The notes: generated by a model from the sequence alone, not told the origin. A DNA stretch of 64,000 bases from JAJEBT01 sp965214975 (GCA_965214975.1 OZ244055.1:1240001-1304000); one strand, 5' to 3'. Counted from the first letter of the stretch, positions 26,668 through 35,838 are shown. Program-made: numbers and translations.

Positions 26668-28212
26668 TCACGCCCGCGCGGTCTCGAACGTCGCGACGTT
26701 GCGCTTCTCGGGGTCGAACTCGATCCCGACGAGATGCACCGTCCGACCCGGAGCCCTGTACTTGTCCGCGTAGCCCTTCTCGCGCAGCTGCCGCATCGCC
26801 GCGCCCTCGGAGGCCGAACCCAGCACCTTGAACTCGAACAGGTACGCGTGCCCGCCCGCCGTCACCGCCAGATCGATCCGCCCCCGGCTCGTCGCGTCCT
26901 CCACCCGCGCGTCGAGACCCCACCCCGAGAGAAGCGAGTAGACGACGGTCGCGTAGTGCCCCTCGTAGCGGGCGATCGGTGTCTTCGCGTGCCAGTGGTA
27001 CGGAACGCTCGAGAGGAACGCCCGCAGCAGCGCCTCGAGGCCGGCGAGATCGGCGTCCGCCAGCAGCCGGCCGAGATCTCCCGCCCGGGCGATGTCCGCC
27101 ATCTCCGGGGCCCAGGCCCGCAGCAGATGCCTGTTCAGGGCCTGGCGCACCTCCCTGTTGGGATAGCCGAGCCGGTAGGCGACGGATCCGTCCCGGGCGA
27201 TGGCATCGGTTATCGTCAGATATCCGGTCTGGAACAGCAGCGCCTGGTGCGGGATGTCGTCAACGTCGAACGAGGACAGAAGATCCCGGTCGGCGAACAT
27301 TCCGTCGAGATCCGTCGAGGGGATTCCGCGCGACTTCAGCAGGTCGACGAGAAAGGTCGGCGTGCCGGTCTCGAACCACCACGCCTCGAACTGCCGTTCG
27401 TCGAACAGCTGCAGAATGCCGAACGGGTTGTAGACCCTGTCCTCGCCGAGCCACGAGTAGCCGTTGTACCACTCGCGGATCTTCTCGCGGTCGAGCCCCT
27501 CGAGCTCCGGCGCGAACGTCTCGTCCAGATCGGTCTCGGTGTAGCCGCAGATCGCGGAGTGGAGCGGCCTGAGAGTGATGTCCCTGAGGTTGTTCATGCC
27601 CGAGAACAGGCTCGTCCGGGTGAACTTGCTCACCCCGGTGATGAAGCTGAACGCAATGTCCGCGTCTCTGCGCTTGATGTTTCCGTAGAGTCCGCGCAGG
27701 TAGTTGCGGTTCGCGCGCGCCCGTTCCGGATCCCCCAGGGCGTCGAGGATCGGCTTGTCGTACTCGTCCACCAGCACGACGACCCTTCGGCCCGTCTGCC
27801 CGCGGAGCCTTCTGATCAGGTGAGCGAAGCGCGGCGACGCGGCCGGGTACCGGGACTCCAGCCCGGCGTTTTCCTCGATTTCGTCAAGCTGCGCCGCAAC
27901 CTCCTCGTCGAGGCTGCCCGGTTCTCCGTAATCGCCGCCGCTGAAATCCAGGCGCACGACCGGATGCCGCACCGACCAGTCCCAGTGGCCGTGGATGGCG
28001 AGTCCCTCGAACAGCGCCTCGCTGCCCTCGAACAGCTCCTTCAGCGTGTCGACGAACAGGCTCTTGCCGAACCGCCGCGGCCGCGACAGGAAATGGTGCT
28101 TTCCCTCGTCGACCAGCCTCTTGGCGTAGCCGGTCTTGTCGACGTAGTAGTGGCCCTCCTCGCGGATCTCGCGAAAGGTCTGGATGCCGATCGGAAGCTT
28201 GCGTCGATCCAT
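26668..28212 (-). CDS. AAA-ATPase-like protein with PD-(D/E)XK nuclease-like domain (DUF1703 type)
   Basis: A 514-residue two-domain protein. The N-terminal AAA-ATPase-like domain starts with LPIGIQTFREIREEGHYYVDKT, then the Walker A-like FLSRPRRFGKSLFVDTL and the Walker B-like RRVVVLVDEYDKPI, followed by SFITGVSKF. The C-terminal PD-(D/E)XK-like domain has SRGRIDLAVTAGGHAYLFEFKV (D and ExK). The family is common in Bacteroidetes and some symbionts with unknown function; a nuclease or mobile-element role has been proposed. The start at 28212 follows the usual MxxRKLPIGIQ opening; upstream frame is low complexity. It is bracketed by element relics on both sides, suggesting transfer. Confidence 0.83.
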   Translation of the reverse strand: MDRRKLPIGIQTFREIREEGHYYVDKTGYAKRLVDEGKHHFLSRPRRFGKSLFVDTLKELFEGSEALFEGLAIHGHWDWSVRHPVVRLDFSGGDYGEPGSLDEEVAAQLDEIEENAGLESRYPAASPRFAHLIRRLRGQTGRRVVVLVDEYDKPILDALGDPERARANRNYLRGLYGNIKRRDADIAFSFITGVSKFTRTSLFSGMNNLRDITLRPLHSAICGYTETDLDETFAPELEGLDREKIREWYNGYSWLGEDRVYNPFGILQLFDERQFEAWWFETGTPTFLVDLLKSRGIPSTDLDGMFADRDLLSSFDVDDIPHQALLFQTGYLTITDAIARDGSVAYRLGYPNREVRQALNRHLLRAWAPEMADIARAGDLGRLLADADLAGLEALLRAFLSSVPYHWHAKTPIARYEGHYATVVYSLLSGWGLDARVEDATSRGRIDLAVTAGGHAYLFEFKVLGSASEGAAMRQLREKGYADKYRAPGRTVHLVGIEFDPEKRNVATFETARA

Positions 28213-28371
28213 GGACCGGCCTTTCCCGGGTCGCGCCTCCGGCCGGCCCGACGCGGGCGCCGGAACCGCGCTCTTGCCGCACGCCGCCGTCGCGGGCGAA
28301 CGCGCCATGCGACCCGCCCGGCCATTCTAGCGGAGACGGCCGCAAACTCAAGGAATTCCCGTCGCGCGACC

Positions 28372-28508
28372 AGGGTGATCCCGCGCCGCGGTCCCGGATC
28401 GGCCCGGTTGCCCGGATGACGGGATCCGTGCCGGATCCGGCCGATCGGTGGCACCCTCGGAGCAGGCGGACCGCGGTGACGGCCCGGACGGGACAGTCCC
28501 GGGCCACG
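28372..28508 (-). mobile_element. Degraded MITE relic, copy 4 (inverted)
   Basis: In the reverse direction it follows the MITE order: GGCCGTCACCGCGGTCCGC, CTCCGAGGGTGCCACCGATCG, CGGATCCCGTCATCCGGGC and GATCCGGGACCGCGGCGCGGGATCACCCTG. Roughly three quarters of the element remains. It abuts the internally deleted DruA element at 28509. Confidence 0.6.
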
Positions 28509-29131
28509 GGTCAGGAGTGTCCCGCGCTCGCCGACTGCGGCCAATCGCGGCCGGTTCGGGCCGCGTCCGGGCGGTTCGGGGTGTTGCGGCCGGCGCGCGC
28601 CGGCCCGTTTCGCGGGTTCGCGGCTCTCGCTTCGGGCAGGATGCCGACGGCGTGGCGGCGCAGCATCGCGGCCAGCGCGAACGAGGCAAGGCGCGGGAAG
28701 ACGCCCTTCCCGCCGGGAACGGCGAAGCGGGCGTTGTTCGCGATCAGGTGCAGGTGCCGGAACCGCCGCCTCTCCGATCAGCCGGCCCAGCGGTCCCGGT
28801 GCACGCTCTTGAAGGCTGCCGCCCCGCAAGCGCGATCCACTCCCCGCGCCATGTGACGACGTGGCGCGGCCCGCGTCCGGCGAAGCGCTTGAAGCCGGGG
28901 TGGTGACGATGCGCGACCCTCGCGTCCCGTCGCGCGCGCGTTTGTGCGGCTCCGCGAGACGAACCGTCACGTCGGCAAGCGGGAACCCGTCGGGCGTGCC
29001 CTCGAAGAAGGGGCCGGCGTCCGCTCGGTGGCCCATGCCCCCATCCTTGGCCGAATCGGCGGCGAAAAGCCGGATCCGGATGCAACGGGCTTCGCCGGGA
29101 GCCCGAAGCGCCGACGGAACCGGGCGCGGGA
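28509..29131 (-). mobile_element. Internally deleted DruA/ISAs1-type element
   Basis: Read on the minus strand, it starts near 29131 with GGCGATCCCGCGCCCGG (eroded left end). It then encodes DruA N-terminal pieces (GFKRFAGRGPRH, DRWAG, HLIANNARFAV, LASFALAAML) and jumps to the non-coding right end found elsewhere, ending CAGGAGTGTCCCGCGCTC (complement) at 28509. Both ends with a deleted middle make it a MITE-like derivative of the autonomous element. It carries the same 7-bp deletion as copies A and B. No other gene is seen in 28213-29214. Confidence 0.65.
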
Positions 29132-29214
29132 TCGCCCTGGGGTGACGTCGGCAGGCGCTTGCCGCTTTCCCGGTCGCCTGCTACGGTTCCCGACGGTAAC
29201 CGAAAGATCCCGCG

Positions 29215-29643
29215 ATGCCAGAGCAGCAAGGAGAATCCCCCGCGTTCCTCGCGAAAGACGCCTTGCGCGTCACCTCCGACGGCAGCGCCCGCCTGATCGG
29301 AACCCGGTGCGGCGACTGCGGCGCCCTCGCCTTTCCGCCCGCCCAGGTGTGCAGCGAATGTCTTTCGGAAGACCTCGGCGAGATCGAGCTTTCCGACCGC
29401 GGCAGCCTCTACGCCTTCTCGCTCGTGCACGTGGCGCCGAAAGGCTGGAACACGCCCTACATCGCGGGCTACGTCGACCTCCCGGAAGGGGTGCGGGTGT
29501 TCGGTCACATCGTCAACGCCGACGCCGCGACGCTGCCCATGGATTCGCCGGTTCGTCTGACCACGGCGCGGCTCGGAACCGGCCGCGACGGCACGCCCGT
29601 CGAGAGCTACGCCTTCGAGCCCGAGGACGCCCGCCGGCCATGA
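29215..29643 (+). CDS. DUF35 OB-fold protein with rubredoxin-like zinc ribbon
   Basis: A 142-residue acyl-CoA-associated protein. The N-terminal zinc ribbon has GTRCGDCGALAFPPAQVCSECLS (four cysteines), followed by an OB-fold with GSLYAFSLVHVAPKGWNTPYIAGYVDLPEGVRVFGHI. DUF35 proteins form complexes with thiolases and help bind CoA substrates. Its end overlaps the thiolase start by four bases (ATGA), strongly supporting a complex between the two products. Confidence 0.86.
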   Translation: MPEQQGESPAFLAKDALRVTSDGSARLIGTRCGDCGALAFPPAQVCSECLSEDLGEIELSDRGSLYAFSLVHVAPKGWNTPYIAGYVDLPEGVRVFGHIVNADAATLPMDSPVRLTTARLGTGRDGTPVESYAFEPEDARRP

Positions 29644-30779
29644 GGACCGCCTGCGTGACCGGGGTCGGAATGGTTCCCTTCGCCAAGCGGCGCGACCTGA
29701 GCCTTGCGGAGATCGCATGGCCCGCGGTCAAGCGGGCGATCGAGGATGCCGGCATCGACAAGCGCGACATCGAGGCCGCCTATTGCGGCACCGCGTTCGG
29801 TGGCATGATGGCGGGCCAGCGGGTGCTGAAGACGCTCGGCATCACCGGCCTTCCGGTGGTCAACGTCGAGAACGCCTGCTCCTCGTCGTCCACGGCGTTC
29901 CGCCAGGCCTGCATCGCCGTCGGCGCGGGCGTCTGCGACGTGGCCCTGGTGCTCGGCGTCGAGAAGCTGACGCGGTTCGACGGCGGCACGCTGCCGCTGG
30001 AGCGGGAGGACTTCGAGGTGGCGCACGGACTCGTCATGCCGGCGCTCTACGCGATGCGCGCCAGACGCTACATGCACGACCACGGCCTCACCGAAACGCA
30101 GCTCGCCGGCGTCGCCGTCAAGGCGCACCGGCACGGCGCGAGGAATCCCGACGCCCAGTACCGGAACGAGGTGACCCTGGACGAGGTCATGTCGGCGCGG
30201 CCCGTCGCCGACCCCTTGACGCTTCTTCACTGCTGCCCTTCCGGCGACGGCGCGGCGGCGGCGATCGTGTGTTCGGAGAGGACGGCCCGCAGGCACGGCG
30301 CGAGACCGGTCCGCGTCGTCTGCTCGGAGGTGAACTCCGGCCGGCACACCTCCGGATTCCGTGACATGACGAGCCCCGAGATCACCGTGCGCGGCGCGAA
30401 GCGGGCCTACGAGGATGCGGGAATCGGCCCCGGGGACATCGACGTGGCCGAGGTGCATGACGCCTTCACCATCGCGGAACTTCTCTACTACGAGGCGCTC
30501 GGCTTCTGCGAACGCGGCGCCGCCGCCGGCCTCCTCGAGGACGGCGAGACGTCGATCGGCGGCCGGATCCCGGTGAATCCGTCGGGCGGACTCCTGTCGA
30601 AAGGGCATCCGGTCGGCGCCACCGGCACCGCCCAGGTGGTCGAGATCGTGCGCCAGCTCCGGGGCGAGTGCGGCGCTCGGCAGGTGGAGAACGCCCGAAC
30701 GGGGCTCGCCCACTGCACCGGCGGCGGGATTTCCGGATTCGACCACGGCGCCTGCTCCATCCACGTCTTCTCGAGATGA
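29640..30779 (+). CDS. Thiolase-like protein partnered with DUF35 protein
   Basis: A 379-residue thiolase-fold protein (SCP2-thiolase/lipid-transfer branch). The cysteine nucleophile is in VNVENACSSSSTAFRQA. The histidine motifs are EVHDAFTIAELLYYE and KGHPVGATGTAQVVE, and LAHCTGGGISGF is the C-terminal cysteine site. It should act on a CoA ester in the same route as the molybdenum hydroxylase that follows one base downstream of the stop. Coupled upstream to the DUF35 gene. Confidence 0.86.
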   Translation: MRTACVTGVGMVPFAKRRDLSLAEIAWPAVKRAIEDAGIDKRDIEAAYCGTAFGGMMAGQRVLKTLGITGLPVVNVENACSSSSTAFRQACIAVGAGVCDVALVLGVEKLTRFDGGTLPLEREDFEVAHGLVMPALYAMRARRYMHDHGLTETQLAGVAVKAHRHGARNPDAQYRNEVTLDEVMSARPVADPLTLLHCCPSGDGAAAAIVCSERTARRHGARPVRVVCSEVNSGRHTSGFRDMTSPEITVRGAKRAYEDAGIGPGDIDVAEVHDAFTIAELLYYEALGFCERGAAAGLLEDGETSIGGRIPVNPSGGLLSKGHPVGATGTAQVVEIVRQLRGECGARQVENARTGLAHCTGGGISGFDHGACSIHVFSR

Positions 30780-30780
30780 C

Positions 30781-31665
30781 ATGAAACCGCCCCCCTTCGT
30801 CTACCACGACCCGCGGACCGTCGACGACGCGCTCTCCCTGCTCGCCGAGAAGGAGAACGCCAAGCTGCTCGCCGGGGGGCAGTCGCTGATGCCCATGCTC
30901 AACATGCGCTTCGTCCTGCCCGACCATGTCATCGATCTCAATCCGGTCGAGGGGCTGTCCGACATCCGCGAGGAGGGGCGGCAGCTGGTTCTCGGCGCCA
31001 TGACGCGCCAGAGCGAAATCGAGCGTTCCGGCGCGGTGGCCCGCCTCTGCCCGCTGATGGCGGAGGCGATCCGGAACGTCGGCCACCGCCAGACCCGCAA
31101 CCGCGGCACGCTGGGCGGCTCCCTCGCCCATCTCGACCCGAGCGCCGAACTGCCCTCGGTGTGCATGGCGCACGACGCCGTGATCTCGGTGCGGGGCAAG
31201 GGCTCCTCGCGCGAGATCGCGATGCGGGCGTTTCCGGCGGATTTCATGACCCCGGCGATCGAGCCCGACGAGATGCTCGTCGCCGTCGCGGTGCCGCTGT
31301 GGCCCGAGGGCCACGGGCACGCCTTCGAGGAGTTCTCGCGCCGGCACGGGGACTTCGCGATCGCGTCGTCGGCGGTCCTGCTCGACGTCGCTCCGGGCGG
31401 CGCCGTCGTCCGCGCCAGCGTCACCGTCAGCGGCGTCGGCCCCAAGCCGGTGCGGGTCGCGGCCGTGGAGGAGGGGCTTGCTGGGCAGGCCGGCTCCGCG
31501 GAGCTGTTCGCCGGGATCGCCGAGAAATGCCGCGAGATCGACGCCATGGAGGACGTGCACGCCCCGGCGTGGTACCGCCAGCACCTCGCCGCGGTGCTGA
31601 CCCGGCGGGCGCTCGGCCGCGCGTTCTCGCGCGCCGCCAACGGAACGGAGATGACGCTGAGATGA
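30781..31665 (+). CDS. Molybdenum hydroxylase, FAD-binding medium subunit (CoxM-like)
   Basis: A 294-residue FAD subunit of the xanthine-oxidase/CO-dehydrogenase family. FAD contacts are in AKLLAGGQSLMPMLNMRF and RNRGTLGGSLAHLDPSAELPS (the TxGGxxxxxDPxAE motif). It passes electrons from the 2Fe-2S subunit to an acceptor. The gene sits between the thiolase and the small subunit, in the order medium-small-large; its stop overlaps the next start by four bases. Confidence 0.9.
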   Translation: MKPPPFVYHDPRTVDDALSLLAEKENAKLLAGGQSLMPMLNMRFVLPDHVIDLNPVEGLSDIREEGRQLVLGAMTRQSEIERSGAVARLCPLMAEAIRNVGHRQTRNRGTLGGSLAHLDPSAELPSVCMAHDAVISVRGKGSSREIAMRAFPADFMTPAIEPDEMLVAVAVPLWPEGHGHAFEEFSRRHGDFAIASSAVLLDVAPGGAVVRASVTVSGVGPKPVRVAAVEEGLAGQAGSAELFAGIAEKCREIDAMEDVHAPAWYRQHLAAVLTRRALGRAFSRAANGTEMTLR

Positions 31666-32144
31666 GCGACCGCAGAACGATCTCGGTCACGATCAACGGC
31701 ACCGCCTACGAACGCGAGGTCGAGACGCGGCTGACGCTTGCCGACTTCATCCGCCACGAGGCGTTCCTGACCGGAACCCACGTCGGCTGCGAGCACGGGG
31801 TGTGCGGCGCCTGCACCGTCCTTCTCGAGGGCCGGAGCGCGCGGTCCTGCCTGATGCTGGCCGTGCAGGCCCACGGCCGCGTGCTCACGACCGTCGAGGG
31901 CATCGCGCCGAGCGAGGACGAGCTGCACCCGCTGCAGCAGGCGTTCCAGGACAACCACGGACTGCAATGCGGCTTCTGCACGCCCGGCATGCTGACGACG
32001 CTCCTGGAGTTTCTCGGCGACAACCCGGACCCGACGGAGCGCGAGGTGCGCGAGGCCATCAGCGGGAACCTGTGCCGCTGCACGGGCTACCAGGGCATCG
32101 TGAACGCGGCGCTCGACGCCGCGGAACGCCTGCGGAAGGCCTGA
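31662..32144 (+). CDS. Molybdenum hydroxylase, 2Fe-2S small subunit (CoxS-like)
   Basis: A 160-residue iron-sulfur subunit. The N-terminal plant-ferredoxin-type cluster is in GCEHGVCGACTVLLEG plus a downstream cysteine (RSCLML). The second cluster is bound by CGFCTPGM and CRCTGYQGI in the helical C-terminal domain. It carries electrons from the molybdenum site to FAD. ATGA overlap with the medium subunit; the large subunit starts 25 bases later. Confidence 0.93.
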   Translation: MSDRRTISVTINGTAYEREVETRLTLADFIRHEAFLTGTHVGCEHGVCGACTVLLEGRSARSCLMLAVQAHGRVLTTVEGIAPSEDELHPLQQAFQDNHGLQCGFCTPGMLTTLLEFLGDNPDPTEREVREAISGNLCRCTGYQGIVNAALDAAERLRKA

Positions 32145-32169
32145 CGGAAACGCCGGCCGGAGGACGCCC

Positions 32170-34491
32170 ATGGGCGCGAGGACGTTCGGCGCGCGGGTGG
32201 CCCGCCTCGAGGATCCCCGGCTTCTCGCCGGCCGCGGCTCGTTCACCGACGACTTCCATCCCCGGGACGCGCTCGAGGCGGCGTTCGTGCGCTCCCCGCA
32301 CGGCCACGCCCGCATCCGCGGCATCGACGTCTCCGCGGCAAGGGCGCATCCGGGGGTTGCGGCGGTGTACACGGCCGCAGACCTTCCGGCCTCCCTGCGG
32401 GACGCGACCGTGCCGTTCCAGGTTCCGAACCCGGCGATCACCCAGCCCTTCCAGCAGAAGCTCCTGGAGAACGAGGAGGTCTGCTTCGCCGGCGAGCCGG
32501 TCGCGCTCGTGGTCGCCGACAGCCGCTACGTCGCGGAAGACGCCGCCGCGCTCGTCATGGTGGACTACGAGGCGCTTCCCGGCGCCTCCGACTGCAAGGC
32601 CGCGCTCGCCGAGGGCGCGCCGCCGGCCCACGCCTCCGCCTCCGGCAACGAGGCCGCGCGCTTCACCGTCGGCTACGGGGACGTGGCCGCCGCCTTCGCC
32701 GCCGCCCGCGCCACCCACCGGGAGGAGTTCCGCATCCACCGCGGCGGCGGCTTCGCGATCGAGAACAGGGCGGTTCTCGCCGAGCACGACGAGATCCGAG
32801 ACCTCGTCACGATCTGGTCGGCGACGCAGTCGCCGTTTCTGGTCAAGCGGAACGTGGTCGACATGCTGGGCTGGGATTCCGAGCGCGTCCGGGTCGTCGC
32901 GCCGGATGTCGGCGGCGGCTTCGGGCCGAAGACCGTCTACTACGTCGAGGAGGCCCTGATCCCGCTCGTGGCCCGCGCTCTAGGACGGCCGGTGAAGTGG
33001 ATCGAGGACCGGCGCGAGAACTTTCTCGCGACCAACATGGAGCGCGACCAGTACTGGGACGTGGAGATCGCCGCCGACGCCGACGGCGCGCTGCTCGGGG
33101 CCCGCGGCACGATGATCCACGACACCGGCGCCCACCTGCCGTGGGGCGTGATATCGCCCTACATCTCGGCGACCACGTTTCCCGGCCCCTACGTCCTGCC
33201 GGCCTACGAGCTCGAGACCCGCGTGGCGCTGACCAACAAGGTCGCGGTCACCCCCGTGCGCGGCGCCGGCCGGCCCCAGGCCGTGTTCGCCATGGAGCGT
33301 CTTCTCGACCGGCTGGCGGCGAAGCTCGGCATCGACCGCGCCGAGATCCGCCGCCGCAACCTCGTGCAGGCCGGGCAGATGCCCTACTCCGTCGGGCTGA
33401 CCTTCCGCGACGGCAAGCCCATGACCTACGATTCCGGCGACTACCCCCGATGCCAGGATGAGGCGCTGAGGCTCGCGGACTACGCCGGCTTCCCCCGCCG
33501 GCGCGAGCGGGCGCGGAAGGAGGGGCGGCACATCGGCATCGGGATCGCCAACTACGTCGAGGGCACCGGACTCGGGCCGTTCGAGGGCGCGACCGTCCGC
33601 ATCCATCCCTCGGGCCGCATCTGCGTCTACACCGGCGGCGGCGATTCCGGACAGGGGCACTGGACCACGCTGGCCCAGGTGTGCGCCGAGAAGTTCGGGG
33701 TCGCGCCCCGGGACGTGGACGTGCAGAAAGGGGACACCGGCAAGATCGCCGCCGGCGTCGGCACCTTCGCGAGCCGCATCGCGGTGAACGCGGGTTCGTC
33801 GACCCATCTCGCCGCTCTCGAGGTCAGGGAAAAGGCGATCAAGGCGGCCGCGCACATGCTCGAGGCCGCCGAGGAGGATCTCGACATCGAGAACGGCCGG
33901 GTCGTGGTCGCGGGCTCGGACGTCTCCGTCGGGCTGGCCGAGATCGCGCAGGCGGTCCGGGGCATGCCCGGATTCCCGCTGCCCGGCGGGGTCGAGCCGG
34001 GTCTCGAGGCCACGCGCTACTTCTCCCCCTCCCAGTCGTCGTACTGCAACGGGACCGCGGTGATCGAGGTCGACGTCGATCCCGAGACCGGCGCGGTCGA
34101 GATTCTCGACTACGCCATGGCCCATGATTCCGGAACCCTCATCAACCCGTCCGTGGTCGACGGACAGGTGCAGGGAGCGGTTGTCCACGGCGTCGGAAAC
34201 GCGCTTCTGGAACGGATGCTCTACGACCGCGACGGCGGCCCGGTCACGGCAAGCTTCGCCGACTACCTGCTCCCCTCCTCCGTCGGATCGCCCGCGGTGA
34301 AGGTCGTGCACGTCGAATCCCCGACCCCGCTCAACCCCCTCGGCGTGAAGGGGGCCGGCGAAGGCGGCACCATTCCGGCTGCCGCCGCGATCGTCTCCGC
34401 CGTGGAGGACGCCCTGTCGGACTGGAACGCGACGTTCGACGCGGCGCCGCTCACGCCCGACGCGATCGTCGCGCTGACGAGACCCCGCTGA
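32170..34491 (+). CDS. Molybdenum hydroxylase, molybdopterin-binding large subunit (CoxL-like)
   Basis: A 773-residue catalytic subunit. It has ARLEDPRLLAGRGSFTDD at the start, PDVGGGFGPKTVYYVEEAL, the loop TPVRGAGRPQAVFAMERLLD, and the active-site glutamate in GVKGAGEGGTIPAAAA near residue 740. The loop is RGAGRPQ, not the CSFR of true CO dehydrogenases, so the substrate is more likely an aldehyde or N-heterocycle, or a CoA ester given the neighbours. The cofactor is Mo-molybdopterin cytosine dinucleotide by family. Last gene of the DUF35-thiolase-coxMSL-like operon. Confidence 0.9.
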   Translation: MGARTFGARVARLEDPRLLAGRGSFTDDFHPRDALEAAFVRSPHGHARIRGIDVSAARAHPGVAAVYTAADLPASLRDATVPFQVPNPAITQPFQQKLLENEEVCFAGEPVALVVADSRYVAEDAAALVMVDYEALPGASDCKAALAEGAPPAHASASGNEAARFTVGYGDVAAAFAAARATHREEFRIHRGGGFAIENRAVLAEHDEIRDLVTIWSATQSPFLVKRNVVDMLGWDSERVRVVAPDVGGGFGPKTVYYVEEALIPLVARALGRPVKWIEDRRENFLATNMERDQYWDVEIAADADGALLGARGTMIHDTGAHLPWGVISPYISATTFPGPYVLPAYELETRVALTNKVAVTPVRGAGRPQAVFAMERLLDRLAAKLGIDRAEIRRRNLVQAGQMPYSVGLTFRDGKPMTYDSGDYPRCQDEALRLADYAGFPRRRERARKEGRHIGIGIANYVEGTGLGPFEGATVRIHPSGRICVYTGGGDSGQGHWTTLAQVCAEKFGVAPRDVDVQKGDTGKIAAGVGTFASRIAVNAGSSTHLAALEVREKAIKAAAHMLEAAEEDLDIENGRVVVAGSDVSVGLAEIAQAVRGMPGFPLPGGVEPGLEATRYFSPSQSSYCNGTAVIEVDVDPETGAVEILDYAMAHDSGTLINPSVVDGQVQGAVVHGVGNALLERMLYDRDGGPVTASFADYLLPSSVGSPAVKVVHVESPTPLNPLGVKGAGEGGTIPAAAAIVSAVEDALSDWNATFDAAPLTPDAIVALTRPR

Positions 34492-34505
34492 GACGACCGG
34501 GGACG

Positions 34506-34522
34506 GGCGGCCCGGGGCCGCC
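34506..34522. terminator. Hairpin after the molybdenum hydroxylase operon
   Basis: GGCGGCC and GGCCGCC around a 3-base loop, followed by TCTTCC, 14 bases after the large-subunit stop. Candidate terminator. The remaining bases up to the next gene (34523-34823, about 300) show nothing recognisable. Confidence 0.5.
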
Positions 34523-34823
34523 TCTTCCGAACGGCCCCTTCGCGCGGCCGCCGGATGCGGCACGGGAGTTCCGCCGGGAATCCGCGCAGCCCGGTCCGTG
34601 TCGTGGAGCCGCCGGTTCCCGCGCTCGACGGGACAACCGGCAGCGCCCCGGCGTCATGACGGGGAGCGGCGACTCCGTGATGCGGATCGGGCGGACGGGA
34701 CGCGGCCGCCGGCGCTTCCGCGGCGCCCCCCTTCGGCGTCGACGGGCCTGGCGCCCGGTCCGTCCCGGGGCTGCCGGCGCGACCCGCCGCGCGGCCGGGA
34801 CGGGGGATGCCGCGCCTGCCGTG

Positions 34824-35432
34824 TCAGTCCTCGGCGCGCGCGAGATAGAGCGGCTTCGCGCCCTCGATCGCGAGACGGGGGCCGGGCGACGGGTTCGATT
34901 CGAGCGCGGAGACGAGTTCCATGCCCGTCCTGCAGCGCCGGACGAGGGCGCGGTACTCCTCGTTGCCGTCGGCCTTCCAGCGTTTTTCCCGGTCCGTGAG
35001 ATCGCGCTTCACCTTGGCGGGAACGCCGGCGGCGATCGCGCCCGGCGGGATCCGCGTCGCCGCCGGCACGAAGGCGAGCGCCGCGACCAGCGCGTCGTCG
35101 GAGACCGCGACGCCGTCCATGACCACCGCGTTCATCCCGACCAGCACCCGGTCGCCGATCGTGCAGCCGTGAAGAACGGCGCCGTGGCCGATGCTGCAGC
35201 TTTCGCCGACGACCGCGCGGCCGCCGGCGAAGGTGTGCACGGTGCAGTTGTCCTGGACGCTGCTTCCCCTCCCGACGACGATCTGCCCGAGATCGCCCCG
35301 CAGGCAGGCGGACGGCCCGATGTAGCAGTCCGCCCCGACGACGACATCGCCGATGAGCACCGCCGCGGGATGGACGAAGGCCGCGGGGTCGACGACGGGG
35401 ACGACCCCGTCGATGGCGTAGACCCTGGTCAC
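34824..35432 (-). CDS. Gamma-carbonic-anhydrase-like hexapeptide-repeat protein (PaaY/YrdA type)
   Basis: A 202-residue left-handed beta-helix protein built from hexapeptide repeats (AVLIGDVVVGADCYIGPSACLRGDLGQIVVG...). The zinc-ligand histidines of gamma-carbonic anhydrases are conserved in DNCTVHTF and IGHGAVLHGCTIG. PaaY-type relatives hydrolyse CoA thioesters, so either activity is possible. It lies 30 bases after the A-type carrier gene, likely the last gene of the SUF operon transcript. Confidence 0.82.
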   Translation of the reverse strand: MTRVYAIDGVVPVVDPAAFVHPAAVLIGDVVVGADCYIGPSACLRGDLGQIVVGRGSSVQDNCTVHTFAGGRAVVGESCSIGHGAVLHGCTIGDRVLVGMNAVVMDGVAVSDDALVAALAFVPAATRIPPGAIAAGVPAKVKRDLTDREKRWKADGNEEYRALVRRCRTGMELVSALESNPSPGPRLAIEGAKPLYLARAED

Positions 35433-35462
35433 TCCGGATCCCCTGCCGGAAGCGTCGGCGGA

Positions 35463-35799
35463 TCAGACGTGGAAGGACTCGCCGCAGCCGCAGCGGCCCC
35501 TTCTCGTTGGGATTGTTGAAGACGAACCCCGACTGCAGCTTGTCCACGACGTAGTCCATTTCGGTTCCGATCAGGAACATGAGCGCCTTCGAATCGATGT
35601 AGAGCCGGACCCCCTTGTCCTCGACGACCTCGTCGAGGGGGCCTTTCCCGCTGGCGAAGGCCATTTCGTAGGCCATGCCCGAGCAGCCGCCCGTGCGGAT
35701 CCCGATCCTCAGCCCTTCCGCGGGCTCGGACCGGGTCGTCATCAGGTGCCGCACCCGCTCGGCGGCCGCGTCGGTCAGCGTCATCACCGCGCTCGTCAT
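35463..35799 (-). CDS. A-type Fe-S carrier (SufA/ErpA-like) with apparent frameshift
   Basis: A HesB/IscA-family carrier of about 110 residues. MTLTDAAAERVRHLM and RIGIRTGGCSGMAYEM hold the first ligand cysteine; FVFNNPNEKG leads to the C-terminal ligand pair. After EKG the frame becomes PLRLRRVL, while the next frame reads RCGCGESFHV and stops at 35463. Deleting one C in the run at about 35494-35500 restores the normal end. So either the gene is truly broken and runs on into antisense sequence, or the base is a sequencing error. It is in the right operon position for sufA. Confidence 0.8.
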
Positions 35800-35838
35800 C
35801 CGGCGTCTCCTTCTCTCCTTCGCGCCTCGGGCGCGCCT

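Noticed and set aside
32170..34491. Carbon monoxide dehydrogenase (form I) assignment
   Set aside because: The AYxCSFR active-site loop is absent; the position reads RGAGRPQ.
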